Shown here: positions 11,753-26,312 of the stretch, piece by piece | How positions within the stretch are numbered: position 1 is the stretch's first letter | Layout of the letters: each line of letters begins with the position of its first letter | From: Halisarca cf. caerulea | Taxonomy: Eukaryota; Porifera; Demospongiae; Chondrillida; Halisarcidae | Assembly (NCBI GenBank): GCA_963170055.1 | Contig: CAUJGJ010000108.1 | Coordinates: forward strand, 1-57,500 | Reading direction: 5' to 3' | DNA length: 57,500 nt | The notes under the pieces: model-generated | Database searches by the model: none | What the model was told of the DNA's origin: nothing | Seen by the model: the letters and a program-made list of their open reading frames with translations, nothing else | Made by a program: the position numbers and the translations under genes

Positions 11753-14700
11753 GGCACTAGCACCACGCACATTCCCAGTGGAAACACATGAATTTTCTTA
11801 ACTACTGTGGGCGTATTTGTGTAGTGTTGGATATGCTGGTGCTAATACCAATATTTGGCACTAGCACCACGCACATTCCCAGTGGACACACATGACCTTT
11901 CTGAAGTGCTGTGGGCGTATTTGAGTAGTGTTGGATATGCTGGTGCTAATACCAATATTTGGCACTAGCACCACGCACATTCCCAGAGGAAACACATGAA
12001 GTTTCTTAACTACTGTGGGCGTATTTGTGTAGTGTTGGATGTGCTGGTGCTAATACCAATATTTGGCACTAGCACCAAGCACATTCCCAGTTTACACACA
12101 TGACCTATCTGAAGTGCTGTGGGCGTATTTGTGTAGTGTTGGATATGCTGGTGCTAATAACAATATTTGGCACTAGCACCACTCACATTCCTAGGGGACA
12201 CACATGACCTTTCTGAAGTGCTGTGGGCGTATTTGTGTAGTGTTGGATATGCTGGTGCTAATACCAATATTTGGCACTAGCACCACGCACATTACCAGTG
12301 GACACACATGACCTTTCTGAAGTGCTGTGGGCGTATTTGTGTAGTGTTTGATATGCTGGTGCTAATACCAATATTTGGCACTAGCACCACGCACATTCCC
12401 AGGGGACACACATGACCTTTCTGAAGTGCTGTGGGCGTATTTGTGTAGTGTAGGATATGCTGGTGCTAATACCAATATTTGGCACTAGCACCAAGCACAT
12501 TCCCAGTGGACACACATGAAGTTTCTGAAGTGCTGTGGGCGTATTTGTGTAGTGTTGGATATGCTGGTGCTAATACCAATATTTGGCACTAGAACCACGC
12601 ACATTCCCAGTGGACACACATGAAGTTTCTGAAGTGCTGTGGGCGTATTTGTGTAGTGTTGGATATACTGGTGCTAATACCAATATTTGGCACTAGCACC
12701 ACGCACATTCCTAGTGGACACACATGAAGTTTCTTAACTACTGGGGGCGTATTTGTGTGATGTTGGATATGCTGGTGGTAATACCAATATTTGGCACTAG
12801 CACCACGCACTTTCCCAGTGGACACACATGAAGTTTCTGAAGTGCTGTGGGCGTATTTGTGTAGTGTTGGATATGCTGGTGCTAATACCAATATTTGGCA
12901 CTAGCACCAAGCACATTCCCAGTGGACACACATGAAGTTTCTTAACTACTGTGGGCGTATTTGTGTGATGTTGGATATGCTGGTGGTAATACCAATATTT
13001 GGCTCTAGCACCACGCACATTCCCAGTGGACACACATGAAGTTTCTGAAGTGCTGTGGGCGTATTTGTGTAGTGTTGGATATGCTGGTGCTAATACCAAT
13101 ATTTGGCACTAGCACCACGCACATTCCCAGTGGACACACATGACCTTTCTGAAGTGCTGTGGGCGTATTTGTGTAGTGTTGGATATGCTGGTGCTAATAC
13201 CAATATTTGGCACTAGCACCACGCACATTCCCAGTGGACACACATGAAGTTTCTTAACTACTGTGGGCGTATTTGTGTAGTGTTGGATATGCTGGTGCTA
13301 ATACCAATATTTGGCACTAGCACCACGCACATTCCCAGTGGACACACATTACCTTTCTGAAGTGCTGTGGGCGTATTTGTGTAGTGTTGGATATGCTGCT
13401 GCTAATACCAATATTTGGCACTAGCACCACGCACATTCCCAGTGGACACACATGAAGTTTCTGAAGTGCTGTGGGCGTATTTGTGTAGTGTTGGATATGC
13501 TGGTGCTAATACCAATATTTGGCACTAGCACCACGCACATTACCAGTGGACACACATAAAGTTTCTGAAGTGCTGTGGGCGTATTTGTGTAGTGTTGGAT
13601 ATGCTGGTGCTAATACCAATATTTGGCACTAGCACCACGCACATTCCCAGTGGACACACATGAAGTTTCTGAAGTGCTATGGGCGTATTTGTGTAGTGTT
13701 GGATATGCTGGTGCTAATACCAATATTTGGCACTAGCACCACGCACATTCCCAGTGGACACACATGAAGTTTCTTAACTACTGTGGGCGTATTTGTGTGA
13801 TGTTGGATATGCTGGTGGTATTACCAATATTTGGCACTAGCACCACGCACATTCCCAGTGGACACACATGAAGTTTCTGAAGTGCTGTGGGCGTATTTGT
13901 GTAGTGTTGGATATGCTGGTGCTAATGCCAATATTTGGCACTAGCACCGCGCACATTCCCAGCGGAAACACATGAAGTTTCTTAACTACTGTGGGCGTAT
14001 TTGTGTAGTGTTGGATATGCTGGTACTATTGCCAATATTTGGCAATAGCACCATGCACATTCCCAGTGGACACACATGACCTTTCTGAAGTGCTGTGGGC
14101 GTCTTTGCGTAGTGTTGGATATGCTGGTGCTAATACCAATATTTGGCACTAGCACCACGCACATTCCCAGTGGACACACATGACCTTTCTGAAGTGCTGT
14201 GGGCGTATTTGTGTAGTGTTGGATATGATGCTGCTAATACCAATATTTGGCACTAGCACCACGCACATTCCCAGTGGACACACATGAAGTTTCTGAAGTG
14301 CTGTGGGCGTATTTGTGTAGTGTTGGATATGCTGGTGCTAATACCAATATTTGGCACTAGCACCACGCACATTCCCAGTGGACACACATGAAGTTTCTGA
14401 AGTGCTATGGGCGTATTTGTGTAGTGTTGGATATGCTGGTGCTAATACCAATATTTGGCACTAGCACCACGCACATTCCCAGTGGACACACATGAAGTTT
14501 CTGAAGTGCAATGGGCGTATTTGTGTAGTGTTGGATATGCTGGTGCTAATACCAATATTTGGCACTAGCACCACGCACATTCCCAGTGGACACACATGAA
14601 GTTTCTTAACTACTGTGGGCGTATTTGTGTGATGTTGGATATGCTGGTGGTATTACCAATATTTGGCACTAGCACCACGCACATTCCCAGTGGACACACA

Positions 14701-15288
14701 TGAAGTTTCTGAAGTGCTGTGGGCGTATTTGTGTAGTGTTGGATATGCTGGTGCTAATACCAATATTTGGCACTAGCACCACGCACATTCCCAGTGGAAA
14801 CACATGAAGTTTCTTAACTACTGTGGGCGTATTTGTGTAGTGTTGGATATGCTGGTACTATTACCAATATTTGGCACTAGCACCATGCACATTCCCAGTG
14901 GACACACATGAAGTTTCTGAAGTGCTGTGGGCGTATTTGCGTAGTGTTGGATATGCTGGTGCTAATACCAATATTTGGCACTAGCACCACGCACATTCCC
15001 AGTGGACACACATGACCTTTCTGAAGTGCTGTGGGCGTATTTGCGTAGTGTTGGATATGCTGGTGCTAATACCAATATTTGGCACTAGCACCACGCACAT
15101 TCCCAGTGGAAACACATGAAGTTTCTTAACTACTGTGGGCGTATTTGTGTAGTGTTGGATATGCTGGTGCTAATACCAATATTTGGCACTAGCACCACGC
15201 ACATTCCCAGTGGACACACATGACCTTTCTGAAGTGCTGTGGGCGTATTTGAGTAGTGTTGGATATGCTGGTGCTAATACCAATATTT
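11753..15288. repeat. Second copy of the segment at 105-3536, about 11.7 kb downstream
   Basis: Monomers from 11753 follow the same subtype and tag order as those from 105. The offset is first 11648 bp (112 monomers), then 11752 bp (113 monomers) after a one-monomer gain around 12273. Rare variants are shared, including GTGTAGGATATG near 700 and 12450, the GGGGGCG variant of subtype C, and CACTTTCCC. Differences are scattered point changes plus the one-monomer indel. The block lies beyond the 49-mer copies, so a segment of several kilobases was duplicated with the HOR between its two copies. Confidence 0.8.
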
Positions 15289-18200
15289 GGCACTAGCACC
15301 ACGCACATTCCCAGAGGATACACATGAAGTTTCTTAACTACTGTGGGCGTATTTGTGTAGTGTTGGATGTGCTGGTGCTAATACCAATATTTGGCACTAG
15401 CACCAAGCACATTCCCAGTTTACACACATGACCTATCTGAAGTGCTGTGGGCGTATTTGTGTAGTGTTGGATATGCTGGTGCTAATACCAATATTTGGCA
15501 CTAGCACCACGCACATTCCTAGGGGACACACATGACCTTTCTGAAGTGCTGTGGGCGTATTTGTGTAGTGTTGGATATGCTGGTGCTAATACCAATATTT
15601 GGCACTAGCACCACGCACATTACCAGTGGACACACATGACCTTTCTGAAGTGCTGTGGGCGTATTTGTGTAGTGTTTGATATGCTGGTGCTAATACCAAT
15701 ATTTGGCACTAGCACCACGCACATTCCCAGGGGACACACATGACCTTTCTGAAGTGCTGTGGGCGTATTTGTGTAGTGTTGGATATGCTGGTGCTAATAC
15801 CAATATTTGGCACTAGCACCAAGCACATTCCCAGTGGACACACATGAAGTTTCTGAAGTGCTGTGGGCGTATTTGTGTAGTGTTGGATATGCTGGTGCTA
15901 ATACCAATATTTGGCACTAGCACCACGCACATTCCCAGTGGACACACATGAAGTTTCTGAAGTGCTGTGGGCGTATTTGTGTAGTGTTGGATATGCTGGT
16001 GCTAATACCAATATTTGGCACTAGCACCACGCACATTCCTAGTGGACACACATGAAGTTTCTTATCTACTGTGGGCGTATTTGTGTGATGTTGGATATGC
16101 TGGTGGTAATACCAATATTTGGCTCTAGCACCACGCACATTCCCAGTGGACACACATGAAGTTTCTGAAGTGCTGTGGGCGTATTTGTGTAGTGTTGGAT
16201 ATGCTGGTGCTAATACCAATATTTGGCACTAGCACCACGCACATTACCAGTGGACACACATGACCTTTCTGAAGTGCTGTGGGCGTATTTGTGTAGTGTT
16301 GGATATGCTGGTGCTAATACCAATATTTGGCACTAGCACCACGCACATTCCCAGTGGACACACATGAAGTTTCTTAACTACTGTGGGCGTATTTGTGTAG
16401 TGTTGGATATGCTGGTGCTAATACCAATATTTGGCACTAGCACCACGCACATTCCTAGGGGACACACATGACCTTTCTGAAGTGCTGTGGGCGTATTTGT
16501 GTAGTGTTGGATATGCTGCTGCTAATACCAATATTTGGCACTAGCACCACGCACATTCCCAGTGGACACACATGAAGTTTCTGAAGTGCTGTGGGCGTAT
16601 TTGTGTAGTGTTGGATATGCTGGTGCTAATACCAATATTTGGCACTAGCACCACGCACATTCCCAGTGGACACACATGAAGTTTCTGAAGTGCTGTGGGC
16701 GTATTTGTGTAGTGTTGGATATGCTGGTGCTAATACCAATATTTGGCACTAGCACCACGCACATTCCCAGTGATCACACATGAAGTTTCTGAAGTGCTGT
16801 GGGCGTATTTGTGTAGTGTTGGATATGCTGGTGCTAATACCAATATTTGGCACTAGCACCACGCACATTCCTAGTGGACACACATGAAGTTTCTTAACTA
16901 CTGTGGGCGTATTTGTGTGATGTTGGATATGCTGGTGCTAATACCAATATTTGGCACTAGCACCACGCACTTTCCCAGTGGACACACATGAAGTTTCTGA
17001 AGTGCTGTGGGCGTATTTGTGTAGTGTTGGATATGCTGATGCTAATACCAATATTTGGCACTAGCACCACGCACATTCCCAGTGGACACACATGAAGTTT
17101 CTTAACTACTGTGGGCGTATTTGTGTGATGTTGGATATGCTGGTGGTAATACCAATATTTGGCACTATCACCACGCACATTCCCAGTGGACACACATGAA
17201 GTTTCTGAAGTGCTGTGGGCGTATTTGTGTAGTGTTGGATATGCTGGTGCTAATACCAATATTTGGCACTAGCACCACGCACATTACCAGTGGACACACA
17301 TGACCTTTCTGAAGTGCTGTGGGCGTATTTGTGTAGTGTTGGATATGCTGGTGCTAATACCAATATTTGGCACTAGCACCACGCACATTCCCAGTGGACA
17401 CACATGAAGTTTCTTAACTACTGTGGGCGTATTTGTGTAGTGTTGGATATGCTGGTGCTAATACCAATATTTGGCACTAGCACCACGCACATTCCCAGTG
17501 GACACACATGACCTTTCTGAAGTGCTGTGGGCGTATTTGTGTAGTGTTGGATATGCTGCTGCTAATACCAATATTTGGCACTAGCACCACGCACATTCCC
17601 AGTGGACACACATGAAGTTTCTGAAGTTCTGTGGGCGTATTTGTGTAGTGTTGGATATGCTGGTGCTAATACCAATATTTGGCACTAGCACCACGCACAT
17701 TCCCAGTGGACACACATGAAGTTTCTGAAGTGCTGTGGGCGTATTTGTGTAGTGTTGGATATGCTGGTGCTAATACCAATATTTGGCACTAGCACCACGC
17801 ACATTCCCAGTGGACACACATGAAGTTTCTGAAGTGCTATGGGCGTATTTGTGTAGTGTTGGATATGCTGGTGCTAATACCAATATTTGGCACTAGCACC
17901 ACGCACATTCCCAGTGGACACACATGAAGTTTCTTAACTACTGTGGGCGTATTTGTGTGATGTTGGATATGCTGGTGGTATTACCAATATTTGGCACTAG
18001 CACCACGCACATTCCCAGTGGACACACATGAAGTTTCTGAAGTGCTGTGGGCGTATTTGTGTAGTGTTGGATATGCTGGTGCTAATACCAATATTTGGCA
18101 CTAGCACCACGCACATTCCCAGTGGAAACACATGAAGTTTCTTAACTACTGTGGGCGTATTTGCGTAGTGTTGGATATGCTGGTGCTAATACCAATATTT

Positions 18201-21200
18201 GGCACTAGCACCACGCACATTCCCAGTGGACACACATGACCTTTCTGAAGTGCTGTGGGCGTATTTGCGTAGTGTTGGATATGCTGGTGCTAATACCAAT
18301 ATTTGGCACTAGCACCACGCACATTCCCAGTGGAAACACATGAAGTTTCTTAACTACTGTGGGCGTATTTGTGTAGTGTTGGATATGCTGGTGATAATAC
18401 CAATATTTGGCACTAGCACCACGCACATTCCCAGTGGACACACATGACCTTTCTGAAGTGCTGTGGGCGTATTTGAGTAGTGTTGGATATGCTGGTGCTA
18501 ATACCAATATTTGGCACTAGCACCACGCACATTCCCAGAGGAAACACATGAAGTTTCTTAACTACTGTGGGCGTATTTGTGTAGTGTTGGATGTGCTGGT
18601 GCTAATACCAATATTTGGCACTAGCACCAAGCACATTCCCAGTTTACACACATGACCTATCTGAAGTGCTGTGGGCGTATTTGTGTAGTGTTGGATATGC
18701 TGGTGCTAATACCAATATTTGGCACTAGCACCACGCACATTCCTAGGGGACACACATGACCTTTCTGAAGTGCTGTGGGCGTATTTGTGTAGTGTTGGAT
18801 ATGCTGGTGCTAATACTAATATTTGGCACTAGCACCACGCACATTCCCAGTGGACACACATGACCTTTCTGAAGTGCTGTGGGCGTATTTGTGTAGTGTT
18901 GGATATGCTGGTGCTAATACCAATATTTGGCACTAGCACCACGCACATTCCCAGTGGACACACATGAAGTTTCTGAAGTGCTGTGGGCGTATTTGTGTAG
19001 TGTTGGATATGCTGGTTCTAATACCAATATTTGGCACTAGAACCAAGCACATTCCCAGTTTACACACATGACCTATCTGAAGTGCTGTGGGCGTATTTGT
19101 GTAGTGTTGGATATGCTGGTGCTAATACCAATATTTGGCACTAGCACCACGCACATTCCCAGTGGACACACATGAAGTTTCTTAACTACTTTGGGCGTAT
19201 TTGTGTAGTGTTGGATATGCTGGTGCTAATACCAATATTTGGCACTAGCACCACGCACATTACCAGTGGACACACATGACCTTTCTGAAGTGCTGTGGGC
19301 GTATTTGTGTAGTGTTGGATATGCTGGTGCTAATACCAATATTTGGCACTAGCACCACGCACATTCGCAGGGGACACACATGACCTTTCTGAAGTGCTGT
19401 GGGCGTATTTGTGTAGTGTTGGATATGCTGGTGCTAATACCAATATTTGGCACTAGCACCACGCACATTCCCAGTGAACACACATGAAGTTTCTTAACTA
19501 CTGTGGGCGTATTTGTGTAGTGTTGGATATGCTGGTGCTAATACCAATATTTGGCACTAGCACCACGCACATTCCCAGTGGACACACATGAAGTTTCTGA
19601 AGTGCTGTGGGCGTATTTGTGTAGTGTTGGATATGCTGCTGCTAATACCAATATTTGGCACTAGCACCACGCACATTCCCAGTGGACACACATGAAGTTT
19701 CTGAAGTGCTATGGGCGTATTTGTGTAGTGTTGGATATGCTGGTGCTAATACCAATATTTGGCACTAGCACCACGCACATTCCCAGTGGACACACATGAA
19801 GTTTCTTAACTACTGTGGGCGTATTTGTGTGATGTTGGATATGCTGGTTGTATTACCAATATTTGCCACTAGCACCACGCACATTCCCAGTGGACACACA
19901 TGAAGTTTCTGAAGTGCTGTGGGCATATTTGTGTAGTGTTGGATATGCTGATGCTAATACCAATATTTGGCACTAGCACCACGCACATTCCCAGTGGAAA
20001 CATATGAAGTTTCTTAACTACTGTGGGCGTATTTGCGTAGTGTTGGATATGCTGGTGCTAATACCAATATTTGGCACTAGCACCACGCACATTCCCAGTG
20101 GACACACATGACCTTTCTGAAGTGCTGTGGGCGTATTTGCGTAGTGTTGGATATGCTGGTGCTAATACCAATATTTGGCACTATCACCACGCACATTCCC
20201 AGTGGAAACACATGAAGTTTCTTAACTACTGTGGGCGTATTTGTGTAGTGGTGGATATGCTGGTGCTAATACCAATATTTGGCACTAGCACCACGCACAT
20301 TCCCAGTGGACACACATGACCTTTCTGAAGTGCTGTGGGCGTATTTGAGTAGTGTTGGATATGCTGGTGCTAATACCAATATTTGGCACTAGCACCACGC
20401 ACATTCCCAGAGGAAACATATGAAGTTTCTTAACTACTGTGGGCGTATTTGTGTAGTGTGGGATGTGCTGGTGCTAATACCAATATTTGGCACTAGCACC
20501 ACGCACATTCCCAGTTTACACACATGACCTATCTGAAGTGCTGTGGGCGTATTTGTGTAGTGTTGGATATGCTGGTGCTAATACCAATATTTGGCACTAG
20601 CACCACGCACATTCCTAGGGGACACACATGACCTTTCTGAAGTGCTGTGGGCGTATTTGTGTAGTGTTGGATATGCTGGTGCTAATACCAATATTTGGCA
20701 CTAGCACCACGCACATTCCCAGTGGACACACATGACCTTTCTGAAGTGCTGTGGGCGTATTTGTGTAGTGTTGGATATGCTGGTGCTAATACCAATTTTT
20801 GGCACTAGCACCACGCACATTCCCAGTGGACACACATGAAGTTTCTGAAGTGCTGTGGGCGTATTTGTGTAGTGTTGGATATGCTGGTGCTAATAACAAT
20901 ATTTGGCACTAGAACCAAGCACATTCCCAGTTTACACACATGACCTATCTGAAGTGCTGTGGGCGTATTTGTGTAGTGTTGGATATGCTGGTGCTAATAC
21001 CAATATTTGTCACTAGCACCACGCACATTCCCAGTGGACACACATGAAGTTTCTGAAGTGCTATGGGCGTATTTGTGTAGTGTTGGATATGCTGGTGCTA
21101 ATACCAATATTTGGCACTAGCACCACGCACATTCCCTGTGGACACACATGAAGTTTCTTAACTACTGTGGGCGTATTTGTGTGATGTTGGATATGCTGGT

Positions 21201-21736
21201 GGTATTACCAATATTTGGCACTAGCACCACGCACATTCCCAGTGGACACACATGAAGTTTCTGAAGTGCTGTGGGCGTATTTGTGTAGTGTTGGATATGC
21301 TGGTGCTAATACCAATATTTGGCACTAGCACCACGCACATTCCCAGTGGACACACATGAAGTTTCTTAACTACTGTGGGCGTATTTGTGTAGTGTTGGAT
21401 ATGCTGGTGCTAATACCAATATTTGGCACTAGCACCACGCACATTCCCAGAGGAAACATGTGAAGTTTCTTAACTACTGTGGGCGTATTTGTGTAGTGTT
21501 GGATGTGCTGGTGCTAATACCAATATTTGGCACTAGCACCAAGCACATTCCCAGTTTACACACATGACCTATCTGAAGATCTGTGGGCGTATTTGTGTAG
21601 TGTTGGATATGCTGGTGCTAATACCAATATTTGGCACTAGCACCACGCACATTCCTAGGGGACACACATGACCTTTCTGAAGTGCTGTGGGCGTATTTGT
21701 GTAGTGTTGGATATGCTGGTGCTAATACCAATATTT
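15289..21736. repeat. 104-bp satellite with mixed monomer order, no single dominant higher-order period seen
   Basis: Monomers remain on the 104-bp grid and belong to the same four subtypes. The run B, C with GTGATG, B with CACTTTCCC, C with GTGATG recurs near 15.9 kb and 16.9 kb. Private variants such as CCAGTGATCACAC near 16770, ATTCGCAG near 19365, and TGTGGTGG near 20249 suggest older or less homogenised sequence than the first 12 kb. I see no gene, insertion or non-satellite sequence here. Confidence 0.8.
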
Positions 21737-24700
21737 GGCACTAGCACCACGCACATTACCAGTGGACACACATGACCTTTCTGAAGTGCTGTGGGCGTAT
21801 TTGTGTAGTGTTGGATATGCTGGTGCTAATACCAATATTTGGCACTAGCACCAAGCACATTCCCAGTTTACACACATGACCTATCTGAAGTGCTGTGGGC
21901 GTATTTGTGTAGTGTTGGATATGCTGGTGCTAATACCAATATTTGGCACTAGCACCACGCACATTCCTAGGGGACACACATGACCTTTCTGAAGTGCTGT
22001 GGGCGTATTTGTGTAGTGTTGGATATGCTGGTGCTAATACCAATATTTGGCACTAGCACCACGCACATTTCCAGTGGACACACATGACCTTTCTGAAGTG
22101 CTGTGGGCGTATTTGTGTAGTGTTGGATATGCTGGTGCTAATACCAATATTTGGCACTAGCACCACGCACATTCCCAGTGGACACACATGAAGTTTCTGA
22201 AGTGCTGTGGGCGTATTTGTTTAGTGTTGGATATGCTGGTGCTAATAACAATATTTGGCACTAGAACCAAGCACATTCCCAGTTTACACACATGACCTAT
22301 CTGAAGTGCTGTGGGCGTATTTGTGTAGTGTTGGATATGCTGGTGCTAATACCAATATTTGTCACTAGCACCACGCACATTCCCAGTGGACACACATGAA
22401 GTTTCTGAAGTGCTATGGGCGTATTTGTGTAGTGTTGGATATGCTGGTGCTAATACCAATATTTGTCACTAGCACCACGCACATTCCCTGTGGACACACA
22501 TGAAGTTTCTTAACTACTGTGGGCGTATTTGTGTGATGTTGGATATGCTGGTGGTATTACCAATATTTGGCACTAGCACCACGCACATTCCCAGTGGACA
22601 CACATGAAGTTTCTGAAGTGCTGTGGGCGTATTTGTGTAGTGTTGGATATGCTGGTGCTAATACCAATATTTGGCACTAGCACCACGCACATTCCCAGTG
22701 GACACACATGAAGTTTCTTAACTACTGTGGGCGTATTTGTGTAGTGTTGGATATGCTGGTGCTAATACCAATATTTGGCACTAGCACCACGCACATTCCC
22801 AGTGGAAACACATGAAGTTTCTTAACTACTGTGGGCGTATTTGTGTAGTGTTGGATATGCTGGTGCTAATACCAATATTTGGCACTAGCACCAAGCACAT
22901 TCCCAGTTTACACACATGACCTATCTGAAGATCTGTGGGCGTATTTGTGTAGTGTTGGATATGGTGGTGCTAATACCAATATTTGGCACTAGCACCACGC
23001 ACATTCCCAGGGGACACACATGACCTTTCTGAAGTGCTGTGGGCGTATTTGTGTAGTGTTGGATATGCTGGTGCTAATACCAATATTTGGCACTAGAACC
23101 ACGCACATTACCAGTGGACACACATGACCTTTCTGAAGTGCTGTGGGCGTATTTGTGTAGTGTTGGATATGCTGGTGCTAATACCAATATTTGGCACTAG
23201 CACCACGCACATTCCTAGGGGACACACATGACCTTTCTGAAGTGCTGTGGGCGTATTTGTGTAGTGTTGGATATGCTTGTGCTAATACCAATATTTGGCA
23301 CTAGCACCACGCACATTACCAGTGGACACACATGACCTTTCTGAAGTGCTGTGGGCGTATTTGTGTAGTGTTGGATATGCTGGTGCTAATACCAATATTT
23401 GGCACTAGCACCAAGCACATTCCCAGTTTACACACATGACCTATCTGAAGTGCTGTGGGCGTATTTGTGTAGTGTTGGATATGCTGGTGCTAATACCAAT
23501 ATTTGGCACTAGCACCACGCACATTCCTAGGGGACACACATGACCTTTCTGAAGTGCTGTGGGCGTATTTGTGTAGTGTTGGATATGCTGGTGCTAATAC
23601 CAATATTTGGCACTAGCACCACGCACATTTCCAGTGGACACACATGACCTTTCTGAAGTGCTGTGGGCGTATTTGTGTAGTGTTGGATATGCTGGTGCTA
23701 ATACCAATATTTGGCACTAGCACCACGCACATTACCAGTGGACACACATGACCTTTCTGAAGTGCTGTGGGCGTATTTGTGTAGTGTTGGATATGCTGGT
23801 GCTAATACCAATATTTGGCACTAGCACCACGCACATTCCCAGTTTACACACATGACCTATCTGAAGTGCTGTGGGCGTATTTGTGTAGTGTTGGATATGC
23901 TGGTGCTAATACCAATATTTGGCACTAGCACCACGCACATTCCTAGGGGACACACATGACCTTTCTGAAGTGCTGTGGGCGTATTTGTGTAGTGTTGGAT
24001 ATGCTGGTGCTAATACCAATATTTGGCACTAGCACCACGCACATTTCCAGTGGACACACATGACCTTTCTGAAGTGCTGTGGGCGTATTTGTGTAGTGTT
24101 GGATATGCTGGTGCTAATACCAATATTTGGCACTAGCACCACGCACATTCCCAGTGGACACACATGAAGTTTCTGAAATGCTGTGGGCGTATTTGTTTAG
24201 TGTTGGATATGCTGGTGCTAATAACAATATTTGGCACTAGAACCAAGCACATTCCCAGTTTACACACATGACCTATCTGAAGTGCTGTGGGCGTATTTGT
24301 GTAGTGTTGGATATGCTGGTGCTAATACCAATATTTGTCACTAGCACCACGCACATTCCCAGTGGACACACATGAAGTTTCTGAAGTGCTATGGGCGTAT
24401 TTGTGTAGTGTTGGATATGCTGGTGCTAATACCAATATTTGTCACTAGCACCACGCACATTCCCTGTGGACACACATGAAGTTTCTTAACTACTGTGGGC
24501 GTATTTGTGTGATGTTGGATATGCTGGTGGTATTACCAATATTTGGCACTAGCACCACGCACATTCCCAGTGGACACACATGAAGTTTCTGAAGTGCTGT
24601 GGGCGTATTTGTGTAGTGTTGGATATGCTGGTGCTAATACCAATATTTGGCACTAGCACCACGCACATTCCCAGTGGACACACATGAAGTTTCTTAACTA

Positions 24701-24960
24701 CTGTGGGCGTATTTGTGTAGTGTTGGATATGCTGGTGCTAATACCAATATTTGGGACTAGCACCACGCACATTCCCAGTGGAAACACATGAAGTTTCTTA
24801 ACTACTGTGGGCGTATTTGTGTAGTGTTGGATATGCTGGTGCTAATACCAATATTTGGCACTAGCACCAAGCACATTCCCAGTTTACACACATGACCTAT
24901 CTGAAGATCTGTGGGCGTATTTGTGTAGTGTTGGATATGGTGGTGCTAATACCAATATTT
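21737..24960. repeat. 12-monomer segment repeated at 19-monomer (1976-bp) spacing
   Basis: The 12 monomers at 21737-22984 correspond to those at 23713-24960. Landmarks shared at exactly 1976 bp include ACATTTCC (22070 and 24046), TTGTTTAGTG (near 22220 and 24196), ATAACAATAT with AGAACC, GTCACTAGC with CTATGGG, CCCTGTGG, and AGATCT (22929 and 24905) followed by GTGGTGC. One difference is AAGCAC versus ACGCAC in the leading D-type monomer. A further 7-monomer (728-bp) repeat of the AGATCT monomer appears at 25633. Confidence 0.75.
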
Positions 24961-26312
24961 GGCACTAGCACCACGCACATTCCCAGTTTACACACATGAC
25001 CTATCTGAAGTGCTGTGGGCGTATTTGTGTAGTGTTGGATATGCTGGTGCTAATACCAATATTTGTCACTAGCACCACGCACATTCCCAGTGGACACACA
25101 TGAAGTTTCTGAAGTGCTATGGGCGTATTTGTGTAGTGTTGGATATGCTGGTGCTAATACCAATATTTGTCACTAGCACCACGCACATTCCCTGTGGACA
25201 CACATGAAGTTTCTTAACTACCTTGGGCGTATTTGTGTGATGTTGGATATGCTGGTGGTATTACCAATATTTGGCACTAGCACCACGCACATTCCCAGTG
25301 GACACACATGAAGTTTCTGAAGTGCTGTGGGCGTATTTGTGTAGTGTTGGATATGCTGGTGCTAATACCAATATTTGGCACTAGCACCACGCACATTCCC
25401 AGTGGACACACATGAAGTTTCTTAACTACTGTGGGCGTATTTGTGTAGTGTTGGATATGCTGGTGCTAATACCAATATTTGGCACTAGCACCACGCACAT
25501 TCCCAGTGGAAACACATGAAGTTTCTTAACTACTGTGGGCGTATTTGTGTAGTGTTGGATATGCTGGTGCTAATACCAATATTTGGCACTAGCACCAAGC
25601 ACATTCCCAGTTTACACACATGACCTATCTGAAGATCTGTGGGCGTATTTGTGTAGTGTTGGATATGGTGGTGCTAATACCAATATTTGGCACTAGCACC
25701 ACGCACATTCCCAGGGGACACACATGACCTTTCTGAAGTGCTGTGGGCGTATTTGTGTAGTGTTGGAAATGCTGGTGCTAATACCAATATTTGGCACTAG
25801 AACCACGCACATTACCAGTGGACACACATGACCTTTCTGAAGTGCTGTGGGCGTATTTGTGTAGTGTTGGATATGCTGGTGCTAATACCAATATTTGGCA
25901 CTAGAACCAAGCACATTCCCAGTTTACACACATGACCTATCTGAAGTGCTGTGGGCGTATTTGTGTAGTGTTGGATATGCTGGTGCTAATACCAATATTT
26001 GGCACTAGCACCACGCACATTCCCAGGGGACACACATGAAGTTTCTTAACTACTGTGGGCGTATTTGTGTAGTGTTGGATATGCTGGTGCTAATACCAAT
26101 ATTTGGCACTAGCACCACGCACATTACCAGTGGACACACATGACCTTTCTGAAGTGCTGTGGGCGTATTTGTGTAGTGTTGGATATGCTGGTGCTAATAC
26201 CAATATTTGGCACTAGCACCACGCACATTCCCAGTGGACACACATGAAGTTTCTTAACTACTGTGGGCGTATTTGTGTAGTGTTGGATATGCTGGTGCTA
26301 ATACCAATATTT

